A DNA stretch of 64,000 nucleotides from Streptomyces sp. NBC_01233 (lineage in GTDB: Bacteria > Actinomycetota > Actinomycetes > Streptomycetales > Streptomycetaceae): positions 1,240,001-1,304,000 of the forward strand of contig NZ_CP108514.1 of assembly GCF_035989305.1 (NCBI RefSeq). The letters run 5' to 3'. The notes under the pieces are model-generated. The model made no database searches. It was given only the letters and a program-made list of their open reading frames with translations, and was not told the origin of the DNA. Positions 16,379-25,390 of the stretch are shown piece after piece. The position numbers and the translations under genes are program-made. Position 1 is the stretch's first letter. Each line of letters begins with the position of its first letter.

Positions 16379-17689
16379 TTGACCGACAACAACACCTTCA
16401 CCGACCACGCCTTCACCGAGGCCTTCTTCGCCCTGCACCACGGCCTGCCCCGGCAGGCTCCGGGCTCCGACGCCAGCACCCGCCACCTGCTGTCCCTGTG
16501 CGGACCGCTGCCCGAGCGGCCGCGCGTCCTCGACCTGGGCTGCGGTCCGGGGCGCAGCGCCCTGCTGCTCGCCGCCGAGGCGGGCGGCGGTGCCCGCGCC
16601 GAGGTGACTGCCGTCGACCTGCACGCCCCCTTCCTCGAAGAGCTCCGCACGGCCGCCGCGGCCCGCGGGCTGGCCGGCCGCGTCCGCACCGTCCAGGCGG
16701 ACATGGGCGCACTTGACGACGGGGACCGCGACGACTTCGCGGACGGCTCCTTCGACCTCGTGTGGGCCGAGGGTTCCGCCTATGCCATCGGCTTCGACGC
16801 CGCGCTCGCGCGGTGGAAGCGACTGCTCGCCCCGGGCGGCACGCTCGTACTGACCGAGTGCCAGTGGACCGTCGCGCAGTCGTCCGCCGGGGCCCGCGCC
16901 TTCTGGGACCGCGAGTACCCGCTGCGCTCCACCGCCCGCAACCTCGCGGCCGCCCGGGCCGCCGGGTATCGGGTGCTGGGCGTGCACCACCTGCCCGACT
17001 CGGACTGGGCCGAGTACTACGGTCCGCTCGCCGAGCGGGTCCGTGCCCTTTCCGGAGCCGACGGGACCCCCGCGATGGCCCGGGCGCTCGCCGCCACGTG
17101 CGAGGAGCTCGACGTACGGGCCCGGCACGGGCACGAGTACGGGTACACGGGCTACGTCCTGAGCCCGGTGACGGCCGGGGACGGCGACGTCTGGCCCGCC
17201 CGCCCGGAGACCGGGGCCGATGCGGCCGCGGTACGGGAGGTCAACCTCGCGGCGTTCGAGACCCCGCTGGAGGCGGACCTCGTGGACGCGCTGCGTACGG
17301 ACGCGGCCTGGCTGCCCGGGCTGTCGTACGTGGCCGAGGCCCCGGACGGATCGGTGGCGGCGCACGCCCTGCTCACCGCGTGCCGGGTCGGCGGGGTCCG
17401 GGCGCTCGCGCTCGCCCCGGTGGCCGTCGCGCCCGCGTTCCAGCGCTCGGGCGCGGGCAGCGCGGTCGTACGGGCCCTGCTCGAGGCGGCCGCGGAGCGC
17501 GGGGAGTCACTGGTCCTCGTGCTCGGGCACCCGGAGTACTACCCGCGCTTCGGTTTCACACCGGCGTCGCGCTTCGGGATCCGCGCGCCCTTCGAGGTTC
17601 CGGACGAGGCGATGATGGCGCTGGTGCTGGACGATTCCGTGCCGGTACCGGCGGGCATGATCGACTATCCGGCTCCCTTCGGGGTCTGA
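16379..17689 (+). CDS. SAM methyltransferase fused to GNAT acetyltransferase
   Basis: 436-aa two-domain protein. Residues ~1-265 form a class I SAM methyltransferase with motif VLDLGCGPGRS near residue 51, acidic VTAVDLH, and a post-motif LAPGGTLVLTE. Residues ~275-436 form a GNAT domain of the YhbS type (VAPAFQRSGAGSAVVRALL acetyl-CoA loop, then YYPRFGFTPASRFGI). Start is TTG 16379 with AAGGG upstream. Substrate is unknown; the fusion implies methylation and acetylation of related small molecules or coupled detoxification. Stands alone between the divergent operon and idi. Confidence 0.88.
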   Translation: MTDNNTFTDHAFTEAFFALHHGLPRQAPGSDASTRHLLSLCGPLPERPRVLDLGCGPGRSALLLAAEAGGGARAEVTAVDLHAPFLEELRTAAAARGLAGRVRTVQADMGALDDGDRDDFADGSFDLVWAEGSAYAIGFDAALARWKRLLAPGGTLVLTECQWTVAQSSAGARAFWDREYPLRSTARNLAAARAAGYRVLGVHHLPDSDWAEYYGPLAERVRALSGADGTPAMARALAATCEELDVRARHGHEYGYTGYVLSPVTAGDGDVWPARPETGADAAAVREVNLAAFETPLEADLVDALRTDAAWLPGLSYVAEAPDGSVAAHALLTACRVGGVRALALAPVAVAPAFQRSGAGSAVVRALLEAAAERGESLVLVLGHPEYYPRFGFTPASRFGIRAPFEVPDEAMMALVLDDSVPVPAGMIDYPAPFGV

Positions 17690-17850
17690 CGCGCGCGGAA
17701 GGTCGTCGCGGAGGACTGCGGAGGACCGGTGTGATCCGCCCCTCGTCGCCTAGCACGGGACGGGGGGCGGACATGCGCGGATCTCCGAAGTGGGGACAAG
17801 CCTCTTTTGTACGGCAGACTGAAGGCCGAAGTCCGAAGCGAAGGATGGGT

Positions 17851-18450
17851 ATGCCGACCACACCAGCCACCGCCGCGAACAGCGCGTCCAACGGCACCGG
17901 TACTCAAGAACCGATCATGCTCGAACTGGTCGACGAGTCCGGCAACACCATCGGCACGGCGGAGAAGCTCTCCGCCCACCAGGCGCCCGGGCAGTTGCAC
18001 CGGGCGTTCTCGGTGTTCCTCTTCGACGAGCAGGGTCGTCTGCTGCTCCAGCAGCGGGCCCTCGGGAAGTACCACTCCCCCGGCGTCTGGTCGAACACCT
18101 GTTGCGGTCACCCCTATCCCGGGGAGTCGCCGTTCGCAGCCGCGGCCCGGCGGACCCACGAGGAGCTGGGGCTGTCGCCCTCGCTGCTCGCGCAGGCGGG
18201 GACGGTGCGCTACAATCACCCGGACCCCGCGTCGGGTCTGGTGGAGCAGGAGTTCAATCACCTGTTCGTGGGACTCGCGCAGACGGTCGTGCGGCCCGAT
18301 CCGGAGGAGGTCGAGGACACCGCCTTCGTCACGGCCGAGGAGCTGGCCAAGCGGCATGCCGAAGTGCCGTTCTCGGCCTGGTTCATGACCGTGCTGGACG
18401 CGGCGCGGCCCGCGATCCGCGAACTGACCGGCGACGCGGCCGGCTGGTAG
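17851..18450 (+). CDS. idi: Isopentenyl-diphosphate delta-isomerase, type 1
   Basis: Nudix-fold enzyme of 199 aa interconverting isopentenyl and dimethylallyl diphosphate, supplying building blocks to the nearby hopanoid pathway. The catalytic-Cys motif NTCCGHPYPGES, the Nudix box ending RRTHEELG, and EQEFNH with the metal/catalytic Glu residues are all present. The N-terminal ~20 residues are a Ser/Thr/Ala-rich tail. ATG 17851 is chosen because AAGGA lies 5 nt upstream; ATG 17845 is the alternative. Single-gene unit. Confidence 0.95.
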   Translation: MPTTPATAANSASNGTGTQEPIMLELVDESGNTIGTAEKLSAHQAPGQLHRAFSVFLFDEQGRLLLQQRALGKYHSPGVWSNTCCGHPYPGESPFAAAARRTHEELGLSPSLLAQAGTVRYNHPDPASGLVEQEFNHLFVGLAQTVVRPDPEEVEDTAFVTAEELAKRHAEVPFSAWFMTVLDAARPAIRELTGDAAGW

Positions 18451-18533
18451 CCGTACGCCGCCTCGCTGTCCGGTCTCCGGGCCCTGCCCGTACGCCGTCC
18501 CGCTCGTCCGCCGCTGCGCCGTCCGTCCACCGC

Positions 18534-19028
18534 TCAGCCGGCGGACGGCGGGGCGGTGAGCGGCAGGGCCGCCCAGATGACCTTGCCGCCGGTCGAAGTG
18601 TGCTCTACGTCGCAGACCCCGCCGGCCTCCCGCGTGACCTCCCGGACGAGGAGCAGACCCCGGCCGCCGGTCTGGCCGAAGTCGGCTTCCAGCGCCTTGG
18701 GCCGGTACGGGTGGTTGTCCTCGACCGCCACCCGTACCCACTCGCGGCCGATCGCGACCTCGACCGCGACCTCCGGCGAGAGGAGGGCGGCGTGCCGGAC
18801 CGAGTTCGTCACCAGTTCGGAGACGATCAGGAGCAGGGAGTACACGAGGTCCTGAGGGGCCGGCACCCCTTGGCGCCCGAGCAGGTCCCGGACCGCCCGG
18901 CGGGCCTGCGGAACGGATTCTTCTACCGCGGGCGCCGTGAACCTCCACACCCCCTCGTAGGCGAGGGGGTCGGCCGGAGCCTCCGGCTCCCCCTCCTTGG
19001 CTGGCGGGACACTCCCGCTGACATCCAT
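18534..19028 (-). CDS. Anti-sigma-factor-like ATP-binding protein (HATPase, RsbW type)
   Basis: 164-aa GHKL-fold protein. The N-box SELVTNSVRHA, the VEDNHP segment and the glycine box GGRGLLLVREV are clear, as in streptomycete RsbW/SpoIIAB-like regulators that bind sigma factors or anti-sigma antagonists. The first ~35 residues are Pro/Glu-rich. ATG 19028 has GGGGGA upstream; a GTG at 19064 would add 12 residues without a ribosome site. No sigma factor is adjacent, so the partner is unknown. Confidence 0.85.
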   Translation of the reverse strand: MDVSGSVPPAKEGEPEAPADPLAYEGVWRFTAPAVEESVPQARRAVRDLLGRQGVPAPQDLVYSLLLIVSELVTNSVRHAALLSPEVAVEVAIGREWVRVAVEDNHPYRPKALEADFGQTGGRGLLLVREVTREAGGVCDVEHTSTGGKVIWAALPLTAPPSAG

Positions 19029-19158
19029 CTTCCGTCCCCCGTCTTCACGCTCGATCGTCTCCACGCGTCAAGAGTGGGGAACGGGCAGATCCGGACCGGA
19101 CTGCTGACCAGAAGTCAGCGTCAATCGGACACATTCTGACCACTGGCGTATGACAGAG

Positions 19159-19857
19159 TCAGTTGTTCGACTGTTCCTGATCTTCTGTGGGGCGCTTCGC
19201 GGCCGACTCCCCGGCCCCGTCCGCCGCGGCCTCCTCCCGCGGCTCCTCGTCTTCCCTGACCAAGCCCAGGATGCGCCGGGCCCCCGTGCCCAGGGCGATC
19301 AGGCTCAGGCCGTCGAACAGGAGGGCGAGGGAGAAGAAGGTTCCGATCACGTACAGACTGTTGCCGGGCCAGTTGGAGAGGATCAGGATCCCCAGCAGGA
19401 CCCCGAACGCGCCCTGGACGAGCGCGAGCCCGAAGTGCGGTCCGCGCACCACCAGCGCTCCGACCAGCCGGAACAGCCCGCCGGTCAGGAAGAGCAGTGC
19501 GGCGAACATGGTCAGTGCCTCGGCGCTCGCCTCGGGCCGGCGCAGGATCACGAATCCCGCCGCGAGATTGATCGCGGCGACGACGACGGCGAGCCAGAAG
19601 TAGTTGCTCTTGCGCGACTGCACGGCCTGCAGCAGACCCACCGCGCCGCCGATCAGCAGCAGCCAGCCGAAGAGGAACATCGAGGTGAGCGTCGCCAGGC
19701 CGGTGTAGACGAGGCCCACCAGACCGGCCAGTACGAGGATCACCCCGAGCAGCGCCAGCAGCCCGTAACTGCGGCTGAGCTTCTGCTTCTCCCTCTGCGG
19801 TTCCCGGCCCCCGGCCTCGGCCTCGGCCTCGGTACGGTCTGCACGGTCCGTTCCCAT
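19159..19857 (-). CDS. DUF308/HdeD-like membrane protein
   Basis: 232-aa membrane protein with six hydrophobic segments arranged in pairs (LLALLGVILVLAGLVGLVY, MFLFGWLLLIGGAVGLLQAV and so on), the tandem pattern of the DUF308/HdeD family, linked in enterobacteria to acid resistance. The N-terminal ~30 residues and the C-terminal ~45 residues are strongly charged and rich in Glu, probably cytosolic. ATG 19857 is divergent from the enoyl-CoA hydratase start 77 nt away. Function here is unknown. Confidence 0.85.
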   Translation of the reverse strand: MGTDRADRTEAEAEAGGREPQREKQKLSRSYGLLALLGVILVLAGLVGLVYTGLATLTSMFLFGWLLLIGGAVGLLQAVQSRKSNYFWLAVVVAAINLAAGFVILRRPEASAEALTMFAALLFLTGGLFRLVGALVVRGPHFGLALVQGAFGVLLGILILSNWPGNSLYVIGTFFSLALLFDGLSLIALGTGARRILGLVREDEEPREEAAADGAGESAAKRPTEDQEQSNN

Positions 19858-19933
19858 GGACGCGCCACCTCCTCGCACCCCCCGGACGACTCCCTTGATC
19901 ATAGGTTTGGCCGCCCGGGATAGCATCCGGCGC

Positions 19934-20686
19934 ATGGACGCAGACCTCGACGCCACCCTCCTGCACACGGTCGCCGACGGGGTCGCCACCGTCGTCATCT
20001 CGCACCCCGCCAAGCGCAACGCCATGACCGCCTCGATGTGGCGGGCGCTCCCGGAGCTGCTGACGGGCCTGGCGCGCGACCCGGCGGTACGGGCGCTCGT
20101 CCTGACCGGAGCCGGACCGACCTTCTGCGCGGGCGCCGACATCTCCTCGCTGACCGGGGACGAGGACCCGAGGGCCCTCGCCGTGACGGCGGAGGAGGCC
20201 CTGGCCGCCTTCCCCAAGCCGACGCTGGCGGCCGTCCGCGGGTTCTGCGTCGGCGGCGGGAGCCAGCTGGCGGCGGCCTGCGACCTGCGCTTCGCGGAGG
20301 AGGGTGCCTCCTTCGGGGTGACCCCGGCGAAGCTGGGCATCGTCTACCCGGCCTCCTCCACCCGGAGGCTGGCCTCCCTGGTCGGCCCGGCCTGGGCCAA
20401 GTACCTCCTCTTCTCGGCGGAGTTGATCGGCGCGGACCAGGCGCTGCGCGCCGGGTTCCTGAACGAGCTGCTGCCGGCCGGGCAGCTGGACAAGAGGGTC
20501 GCCGAGTTCACCCGGATCCTCGCCTCGCGCTCGCAGCTGACGCAGGCTGCGGCCAAGGAGTTCGCGGACGGCCGGACGGACCGGGACGGGCACTGGGACG
20601 CCCGGGCGGCGGTGAGCGACGACGCCGCGGAGGGCGTCGCCGCGTTCCTGGAGCGCCGGGCCCCCCGCTTCACCTGGACGACGTGA
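19934..20686 (+). CDS. Enoyl-CoA hydratase/isomerase family protein
   Basis: Crotonase-fold protein of 250 aa acting on acyl-CoA thioesters. The oxyanion-hole segments FCAGADISSL (near residue 65) and VRGFCVGGGSQLAAACD (near 100) are intact, and an acidic residue pattern (AEEGASFGVTPAKLGIVYP) lies where family active sites sit. Start ATG 19934. Not part of an obvious operon; could be a beta-oxidation hydratase or an isomerase. Confidence 0.9.
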   Translation: MDADLDATLLHTVADGVATVVISHPAKRNAMTASMWRALPELLTGLARDPAVRALVLTGAGPTFCAGADISSLTGDEDPRALAVTAEEALAAFPKPTLAAVRGFCVGGGSQLAAACDLRFAEEGASFGVTPAKLGIVYPASSTRRLASLVGPAWAKYLLFSAELIGADQALRAGFLNELLPAGQLDKRVAEFTRILASRSQLTQAAAKEFADGRTDRDGHWDARAAVSDDAAEGVAAFLERRAPRFTWTT

Positions 20687-20724
20687 GGCGGTGACGCCCC
20701 GACCTGCGCCGGTGACGCCCCGGC

Positions 20725-21354
20725 CTACACCAGCGGGCTGTGCGCCCGCAGCCGGGCGACCAGCTCGGCGGGCGCCTTCTGCGGCGAACCGGCGTCATAG
20801 GGCGGCTGGGGGTCGTACTCGGTCATCAGCTGGACGGTCTGGGCGACCTCGTCCCCCGCGATCCTGCCGAGCAGGGTGAGGCCCATGTCGATCCCGGAGG
20901 ACACCCCGGCCGCGGTGACGTACTTCCCGTCGAAGACGACCCGCTCCCCGGTGGGCTCGGCCCCGAACCGCGGCAGCTGGTCGAGGAACAGCCAGTGGCC
21001 GGCCGCCCGCCTCCCGTCGAGCAGCCCGGCGGCGGCGAGCAGCAGCGATCCGGTGCACACGGACGTGGTCCACGTGCTGGTGGCGTCGACGGCCTTCAGC
21101 CACTCCAGTACGGCGGGGTTCTTCATCTCCACCTCCGGGTGGGGCCCGCCGGGCACGATGACGATGTCGGGCCGGGTCACCTCGCCGAGCGCCTTGTCGG
21201 CGACGAGCGCGAGCGACCCGTTGTCCGTCCGCACGGGCCCGGGGCGCTCGGACACGAACACGACCTCGGCGTCCGGCAGCCGCCCGAGCGTGTCGAAGGG
21301 CCCGATGGCGTCGAGGGCGGTGAAGCGGTCGTAGAGCAGTACGGCGATCTGCAT
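20725..21354 (-). CDS. DJ-1/PfpI family protein
   Basis: 209-aa protein of the DJ-1/PfpI superfamily, similar in layout to isonitrile-hydratase-like members. The nucleophile elbow is SVCTGSLLLAAAGLLDG with the conserved Cys near residue 99, followed by AAGHW. It lies just after the GlxA-type regulator on the same strand, and both share this fold, so they may be a regulator/enzyme pair sensing a related small molecule. Start ATG 21354. Confidence 0.9.
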   Translation of the reverse strand: MQIAVLLYDRFTALDAIGPFDTLGRLPDAEVVFVSERPGPVRTDNGSLALVADKALGEVTRPDIVIVPGGPHPEVEMKNPAVLEWLKAVDATSTWTTSVCTGSLLLAAAGLLDGRRAAGHWLFLDQLPRFGAEPTGERVVFDGKYVTAAGVSSGIDMGLTLLGRIAGDEVAQTVQLMTEYDPQPPYDAGSPQKAPAELVARLRAHSPLV

Positions 21355-21387
21355 GGCTCCTCCGGAGCGGTGGTGGGTATGCGTTCT

Positions 21388-21430
21388 CTGTCTGGACTGT
21401 CTGGACTGTCTGTCCGGCCGGCCGGCCGGC
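21388..21430. repeat. Short tandem repeats in the spacer between two DJ-1-fold genes
   Basis: A 10-bp unit (tctggactg with its flanking t) occurs twice and partly a third time at 21390-21412, followed by a run of ccgg tetranucleotides to 21430. The run abuts the 3' end of the glxA-like gene. It may be slippage-prone; no hairpin role is evident beyond the self-complementary ccgg run. Confidence 0.6.
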
Positions 21431-22398
21431 TAAGGGGCCCGGGGTGCCCCGAACCGGCGGCGGTATTCCGTCGGGGGCTGGCCCAGCGTCTTCACGAAGG
21501 CCCGGCGCAGGGCCTCCGGCGTGCCGTACCCGCAGGCGCGGGCGACCTGGGCGATGCCCGAGGAGCCCTCCTCCAGCAGGCGCCGGGCGTGCTCCACCCG
21601 CACCCGCTCCACGTACCGCCCCGGGGTCACCCCGGTCTCCGTCTGGAAGGACCGGGCGAAGTGGCGCGGGGAGAGACGGGCCCGTGCGGCGAGCGCCTCG
21701 ACGCTGAGGTCGCCGTCCGGATGTTCGGTGATCCACTGCTGCACGTCCCGCAGCGGCTCCCGCCGGGCCGTCTGGGCCGCCAGCTGCGCGCTGAACTGTG
21801 CCTGGTTGCCCGGCCTGTGCAGGAACACCACCAGATGCCGGGCGATCGTCAGAGCGACGTCCTTCCCGTGGTCCTCCTCCACCAGCGCGAGCGCGAGGTC
21901 GATCCCGGCCGTGACCCCGGCCGAGGTGGCCACCGGTCCGTCCCGCACGTAGATGGGGTCGGGCTCCACTTCCACGGCCGGGTAGTCGCGCGCCATCTGC
22001 TCGCACACGTACCAGTGCGTCGTCGCCCGCCGCCCGTCCAGCAGCCCGGCCTCGGCCAGCAGCAGTCCGCCCGTGCACACGGACACGAGCCGCTCCGCCC
22101 CACCCCCGTAGGTGCGCAGCCAGTCGGTGAGCCGCGGCTCGAAGTCGCCCGTGTACCGGCCCCCGGGCACCAGCAGTGTGGTCCCGGTGCCCGGCCGGGC
22201 GCTCTCCAGGTCTCCGTCCGGCACCAGCGTCAGCCCGCTGCTCGTACGGACCGGCGCACCTCCCGGCGACACCGTGCCGATCGTGTACCCGGGCAGCGCC
22301 GGGAACCCGGCCACGGCCGCGAACACCTCCACGGGGCCGGTCACGTCCAGGCTCTGCACCCCGTCGTAGAGGACGACGAGCACGTTTCGCAACGACAT
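21430..22398 (-). CDS. GlxA-family transcriptional regulator (DJ-1 domain plus AraC HTH)
   Basis: 322-aa regulator. Residues ~1-185 form a DJ-1/PfpI-type sensor (NVLVVLYDG, VSVCTGGLLLAEAGLL), and residues ~225-315 form an AraC double helix-turn-helix (LSPRHFARSFQTETGVTPG, then IAQVARACGYGTPEALRRAF). ATG 22398 is chosen; an in-frame start 51 nt upstream has no conserved sequence. Divergent from the ABC-F gene and upstream of the DJ-1 gene, which it may control. Confidence 0.9.
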   Translation of the reverse strand: MSLRNVLVVLYDGVQSLDVTGPVEVFAAVAGFPALPGYTIGTVSPGGAPVRTSSGLTLVPDGDLESARPGTGTTLLVPGGRYTGDFEPRLTDWLRTYGGGAERLVSVCTGGLLLAEAGLLDGRRATTHWYVCEQMARDYPAVEVEPDPIYVRDGPVATSAGVTAGIDLALALVEEDHGKDVALTIARHLVVFLHRPGNQAQFSAQLAAQTARREPLRDVQQWITEHPDGDLSVEALAARARLSPRHFARSFQTETGVTPGRYVERVRVEHARRLLEEGSSGIAQVARACGYGTPEALRRAFVKTLGQPPTEYRRRFGAPRAP

Positions 22399-22500
22399 GA
22401 CCCCATGGTGTGACGCGGGCCCCGATGGCCGCAATGACGTGCTTCCCACCTATTCGGCCATCCGGGGGACGTCCGCCCGCCCGGATAGGATCGGCACATC

Positions 22501-24138
22501 ATGACTGCAACCCTCGTCGCCAAGAAGCTCACCGCCGCGCACGGTGAGCGCACGCTCTTCGCCGATCTCGACCTCGTCGTCGCCCCCGGTGACGTCATCG
22601 GCCTCGTCGGCGTGAACGGCGCCGGGAAGTCCACCCTGCTGCGCCTGCTCGCCGGGCTGGACACCCCCGAGACCGGGGAGCTGCGGCTCTCCCCGCCGAC
22701 CGCCGCCGTCGGCCACCTCCCGCAGGAGCCGGAGCGCCGGCCGTCCGAGTCGGTCCGGGACTTCCTGGCCCGCCGTACGGGCGTGGCCGCCGCGCAGGCG
22801 GAGCTCGACGCGGCGACGCAGGGGCTGGTGGACGGCACGCCGGGCGCGGACGACGCGTACGCGACCGCGCTGGACCGGTGGCTGGACCTCGGCGGCGCCG
22901 ATCTCGACGAGCGGGCGGAGGAGGTCGCCGCCGAGCTCGGTCCCATGGTGGGCCTGGACCTGCCCATGACGGCGCTCTCGGGCGGCCAGGCGGCCCGCGC
23001 GGGCCTCGCCTCGCTGCTGCTCTCCCGCTACGACGTCTTCCTCCTCGACGAGCCCACCAACGACCTGGACCTGGACGGTCTGGAGCGGCTGGAGCGGTTC
23101 GTCAAGGGGCTGCGCGCGGGCACGGTCGTCATCAGCCACGACCGCGAGTTCCTGACGCGGACCGTCACCAAGGTCCTCGAACTCGACCTGGCCCAGCAGC
23201 AGATCAACCTCTACGGCGGCGGCTACGACGCGTACCTGGAGGAGCGCGATCGCGCCCGCGACCACGCCCGCGAGGAGTTCGAGGAGTACGCGGGCAAGAA
23301 GTCGGCCCTGGAGGGCCGGGCCCAGATGCAGCGCAACTGGATGGACAAGGGCGTGCGCAACGCCCGCCGCAAGGCCTCCGACAACGACAAGATCGGCAAG
23401 AACCTGCGCGGCGAGTCCAGCGAGAAGCAGGCCGCCAAGGCCCGCCAGACGCAGCGCGCGATCGAGCGGCTGGAGGTCGTGGACGAGCCCCGCAAGGAGT
23501 GGGAGCTGCGCATGGAGATCGCGGCGGCCCCGCGCTCCGGCTCGGTCGTGGCCACCCTGCGCGAAGCGGCCGTCAAGCGGGGCGGCTTCACCTTCGGCCC
23601 GGCCAGCCTGCAGATCGACTGGGCGGACCGGGTGGCGATCACCGGGGCCAACGGCGCCGGCAAGTCCACCCTCCTCGCGGTCCTGTTGGGCCGGCTGACC
23701 CCGGACTCGGGCTCCGCCACCCTCGGCTCCGGCGTCCTGGTCGGCGAAGTGGACCAGGCCCGCGGCCTGTTCCTCGGCGACGAACCGCTGCTGGAGGCCT
23801 TCTGCGCGGCGGTCCCGGAGACCGAACCGGCCGAAGTGCGCACCCTGCTGGCCAAGTTCGGCCTCAAGGCGGCCCACGTGCTGCGCCCCGCGGCCACCCT
23901 CTCCCCCGGCGAGCGCACCCGCGCCGCGCTGGCCCTGCTCCAGGGCCGCGGGGTGAACCTGCTGGTCCTCGACGAGCCCACCAACCACCTCGACCTCCCG
24001 GCGATCGAGCAGCTGGAGTCCGCCCTCGACGCCTACGAGGGCACCCTCCTCCTGGTCACCCACGACCGCCGCATGCTCGACGCGGTCTCGGTGACCCGCC
24101 GCCTCCGGGTCGAGGACGGCAAGGTCACCGAGCTGTAG
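22501..24138 (+). CDS. ABC-F family ATPase (ribosome-associated type)
   Basis: 545-aa soluble protein with two ABC ATPase domains and no membrane segment. Walker A motifs GVNGAGKST (near residue 39) and GANGAGKST (near 382), signatures LSGGQAAR and LSPGERTR, and Walker B with LLDEPTNDLD and VLDEPTNHLD are all intact. A charged ~80-residue linker between the domains matches the P-site tRNA interaction motif region. Such proteins act on ribosomes in translation quality control or antibiotic protection. Start ATG 22501. Confidence 0.92.
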   Translation: MTATLVAKKLTAAHGERTLFADLDLVVAPGDVIGLVGVNGAGKSTLLRLLAGLDTPETGELRLSPPTAAVGHLPQEPERRPSESVRDFLARRTGVAAAQAELDAATQGLVDGTPGADDAYATALDRWLDLGGADLDERAEEVAAELGPMVGLDLPMTALSGGQAARAGLASLLLSRYDVFLLDEPTNDLDLDGLERLERFVKGLRAGTVVISHDREFLTRTVTKVLELDLAQQQINLYGGGYDAYLEERDRARDHAREEFEEYAGKKSALEGRAQMQRNWMDKGVRNARRKASDNDKIGKNLRGESSEKQAAKARQTQRAIERLEVVDEPRKEWELRMEIAAAPRSGSVVATLREAAVKRGGFTFGPASLQIDWADRVAITGANGAGKSTLLAVLLGRLTPDSGSATLGSGVLVGEVDQARGLFLGDEPLLEAFCAAVPETEPAEVRTLLAKFGLKAAHVLRPAATLSPGERTRAALALLQGRGVNLLVLDEPTNHLDLPAIEQLESALDAYEGTLLLVTHDRRMLDAVSVTRRLRVEDGKVTEL

Positions 24139-24590
24139 CGGCGGCCGCGCGGGCACACCGCTCGCGTGCCCCGCGCACCCGCCCGGCGGCCTCCTCGTCG
24201 CCGGGCGGCAGCCATGCGGCGAGCAGCTCGCCCGCCGTGCCCGGCTCCGCCCGGGGGCGGACCGGGTCGCCGCGCTCCCGGACCGGCACGCGCACGAGCG
24301 TCGCGAACGCCTCGGGCGGGCGGCCGGTGGACAGCTGCCGGACGGTGCCGACGGCAAACCCACTGGAGACGCCGTCCGGGGCGTCCACGGCCTCGCACAC
24401 CAGGCCGCGTATCCGCTCGCCGCGCTCGTCGAGTCCCCGCAGTCTCTGCTCCGCGTCCCGGCGCGGGATGCCGAGCGTCGCGCACCGCGAGGGCGGCCCC
24501 CCGCAAGTGGTACGTGCCTGCCGCGAGTTCGTAGACCTCGATGACCGGGAGGCCGGACCTCAGTGCCCGCGGGCCCGGTCCACGGGCGGG
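24125..24590 (-). pseudogene. Coding-like remnant with probable frameshift, unidentified
   Basis: Between the ABC-F gene and the SDR gene the minus strand has codon-biased sequence in two adjoining frames. The upstream part reads LPVIEVYELAAGTYHLRGAA, and the downstream part (24125-24480) reads GIPRRDAEQRLRGLDERGER through LVCEAVDAP to a stop at 24125-24127. No single frame covers both, and no ribosome site precedes the downstream piece, although an in-frame GTG at 24400 exists. I do not recognise the family. It overlaps the ABC-F 3' end by 14 nt, consistent with a decayed tail. Confidence 0.45.
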
Positions 24591-24591
24591 G

Positions 24592-25383
24592 TTATCCGGC
24601 CTGGTCCGCCGGGGCCCGGCGGGTGCGGGCCATCCTGCGGGCCACGAACGTGCGCGGGAGGTGCCGGGCCGCCAGGGCGTACGCCCGGTAGCGGCGGCCG
24701 GTGATGCTGACCGGGCGGCGCAGGGCCAGGTCCTTCAGCGCCCGGGCGACCACGGCCTCCGGTTCCAGCCACACCGCGTCGCGCAGCGCGCTGACGTCCA
24801 TGCCGGCGCGCTCCTGGAACTCGGTGCGGGTGAAGCCGGGGACCACCGCCAGGACCCGGACCCCGTACGGCTCCATGTCCACCCGGAGCGACTCGCTGAA
24901 GGCGGTGATCCAGGCCTTGGCGGCCCCGTAGGTGCCGGTCGGCAGGAGCCCCGCCACCGAGGAGACGTTGAGGACCGCGCCGCGGCGGCGCTCTCGCAGG
25001 CCCGGCAGGACGGCGTGAGTGAGTCGCAGCGGGACCTTCACGAGCAGGTCGAGCATCCGCTCCTCGTCCTGGACCGGGCTGTACGGGAAGGGCGCGGGCA
25101 GCCCGAATCCCGCGTTGTTGACCAGCATGTCCACGGGCCTGGACCGGTCGGCGAGCCGCTCGGCGACCGCCGCGCAGTCCCCCGGATCGAGCAGGTCGGC
25201 GGGCAGCACCTCGCACACGGTGCCGTACTCGCGGCCCAGTTGCCCGGCGACGTCCTCGAGCCGCTCCTTGTCGCGGGCGACGAGGACCAGGTCGCAGCCC
25301 TTGGCCGCGAAGCCGCGGGCGAAGGCCGCGCCCAGTCCGGCGCTCGCCCCGGTGATCAGTACGGTGGTTCCTGCGGTCGTCAA
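24592..25383 (-). CDS. Short-chain dehydrogenase/reductase
   Basis: 263-aa SDR of the DltE/YdfG-like kind. The cofactor motif TGASAGLGAAFARGF starts near residue 11, NNAG is present near residue 87, and the active-site pattern is Ser in NVSSVAG, then YGAAK (YxxxK). The C-terminal tail is basic. Start is inferred as TTG 25383, 7 nt after the stop of the preceding gene; no ATG/GTG fits better without losing the cofactor motif. Substrate unknown. Confidence 0.87.
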   Translation of the reverse strand: MTTAGTTVLITGASAGLGAAFARGFAAKGCDLVLVARDKERLEDVAGQLGREYGTVCEVLPADLLDPGDCAAVAERLADRSRPVDMLVNNAGFGLPAPFPYSPVQDEERMLDLLVKVPLRLTHAVLPGLRERRRGAVLNVSSVAGLLPTGTYGAAKAWITAFSESLRVDMEPYGVRVLAVVPGFTRTEFQERAGMDVSALRDAVWLEPEAVVARALKDLALRRPVSITGRRYRAYALAARHLPRTFVARRMARTRRAPADQAG

Positions 25384-25390
25384 GACGGCT

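Noticed and set aside
22501-24138. ABC-F gene as a specific antibiotic-resistance determinant
   Set aside because: No biosynthetic cluster or resistance context is present, and housekeeping ABC-F proteins share the same motifs.
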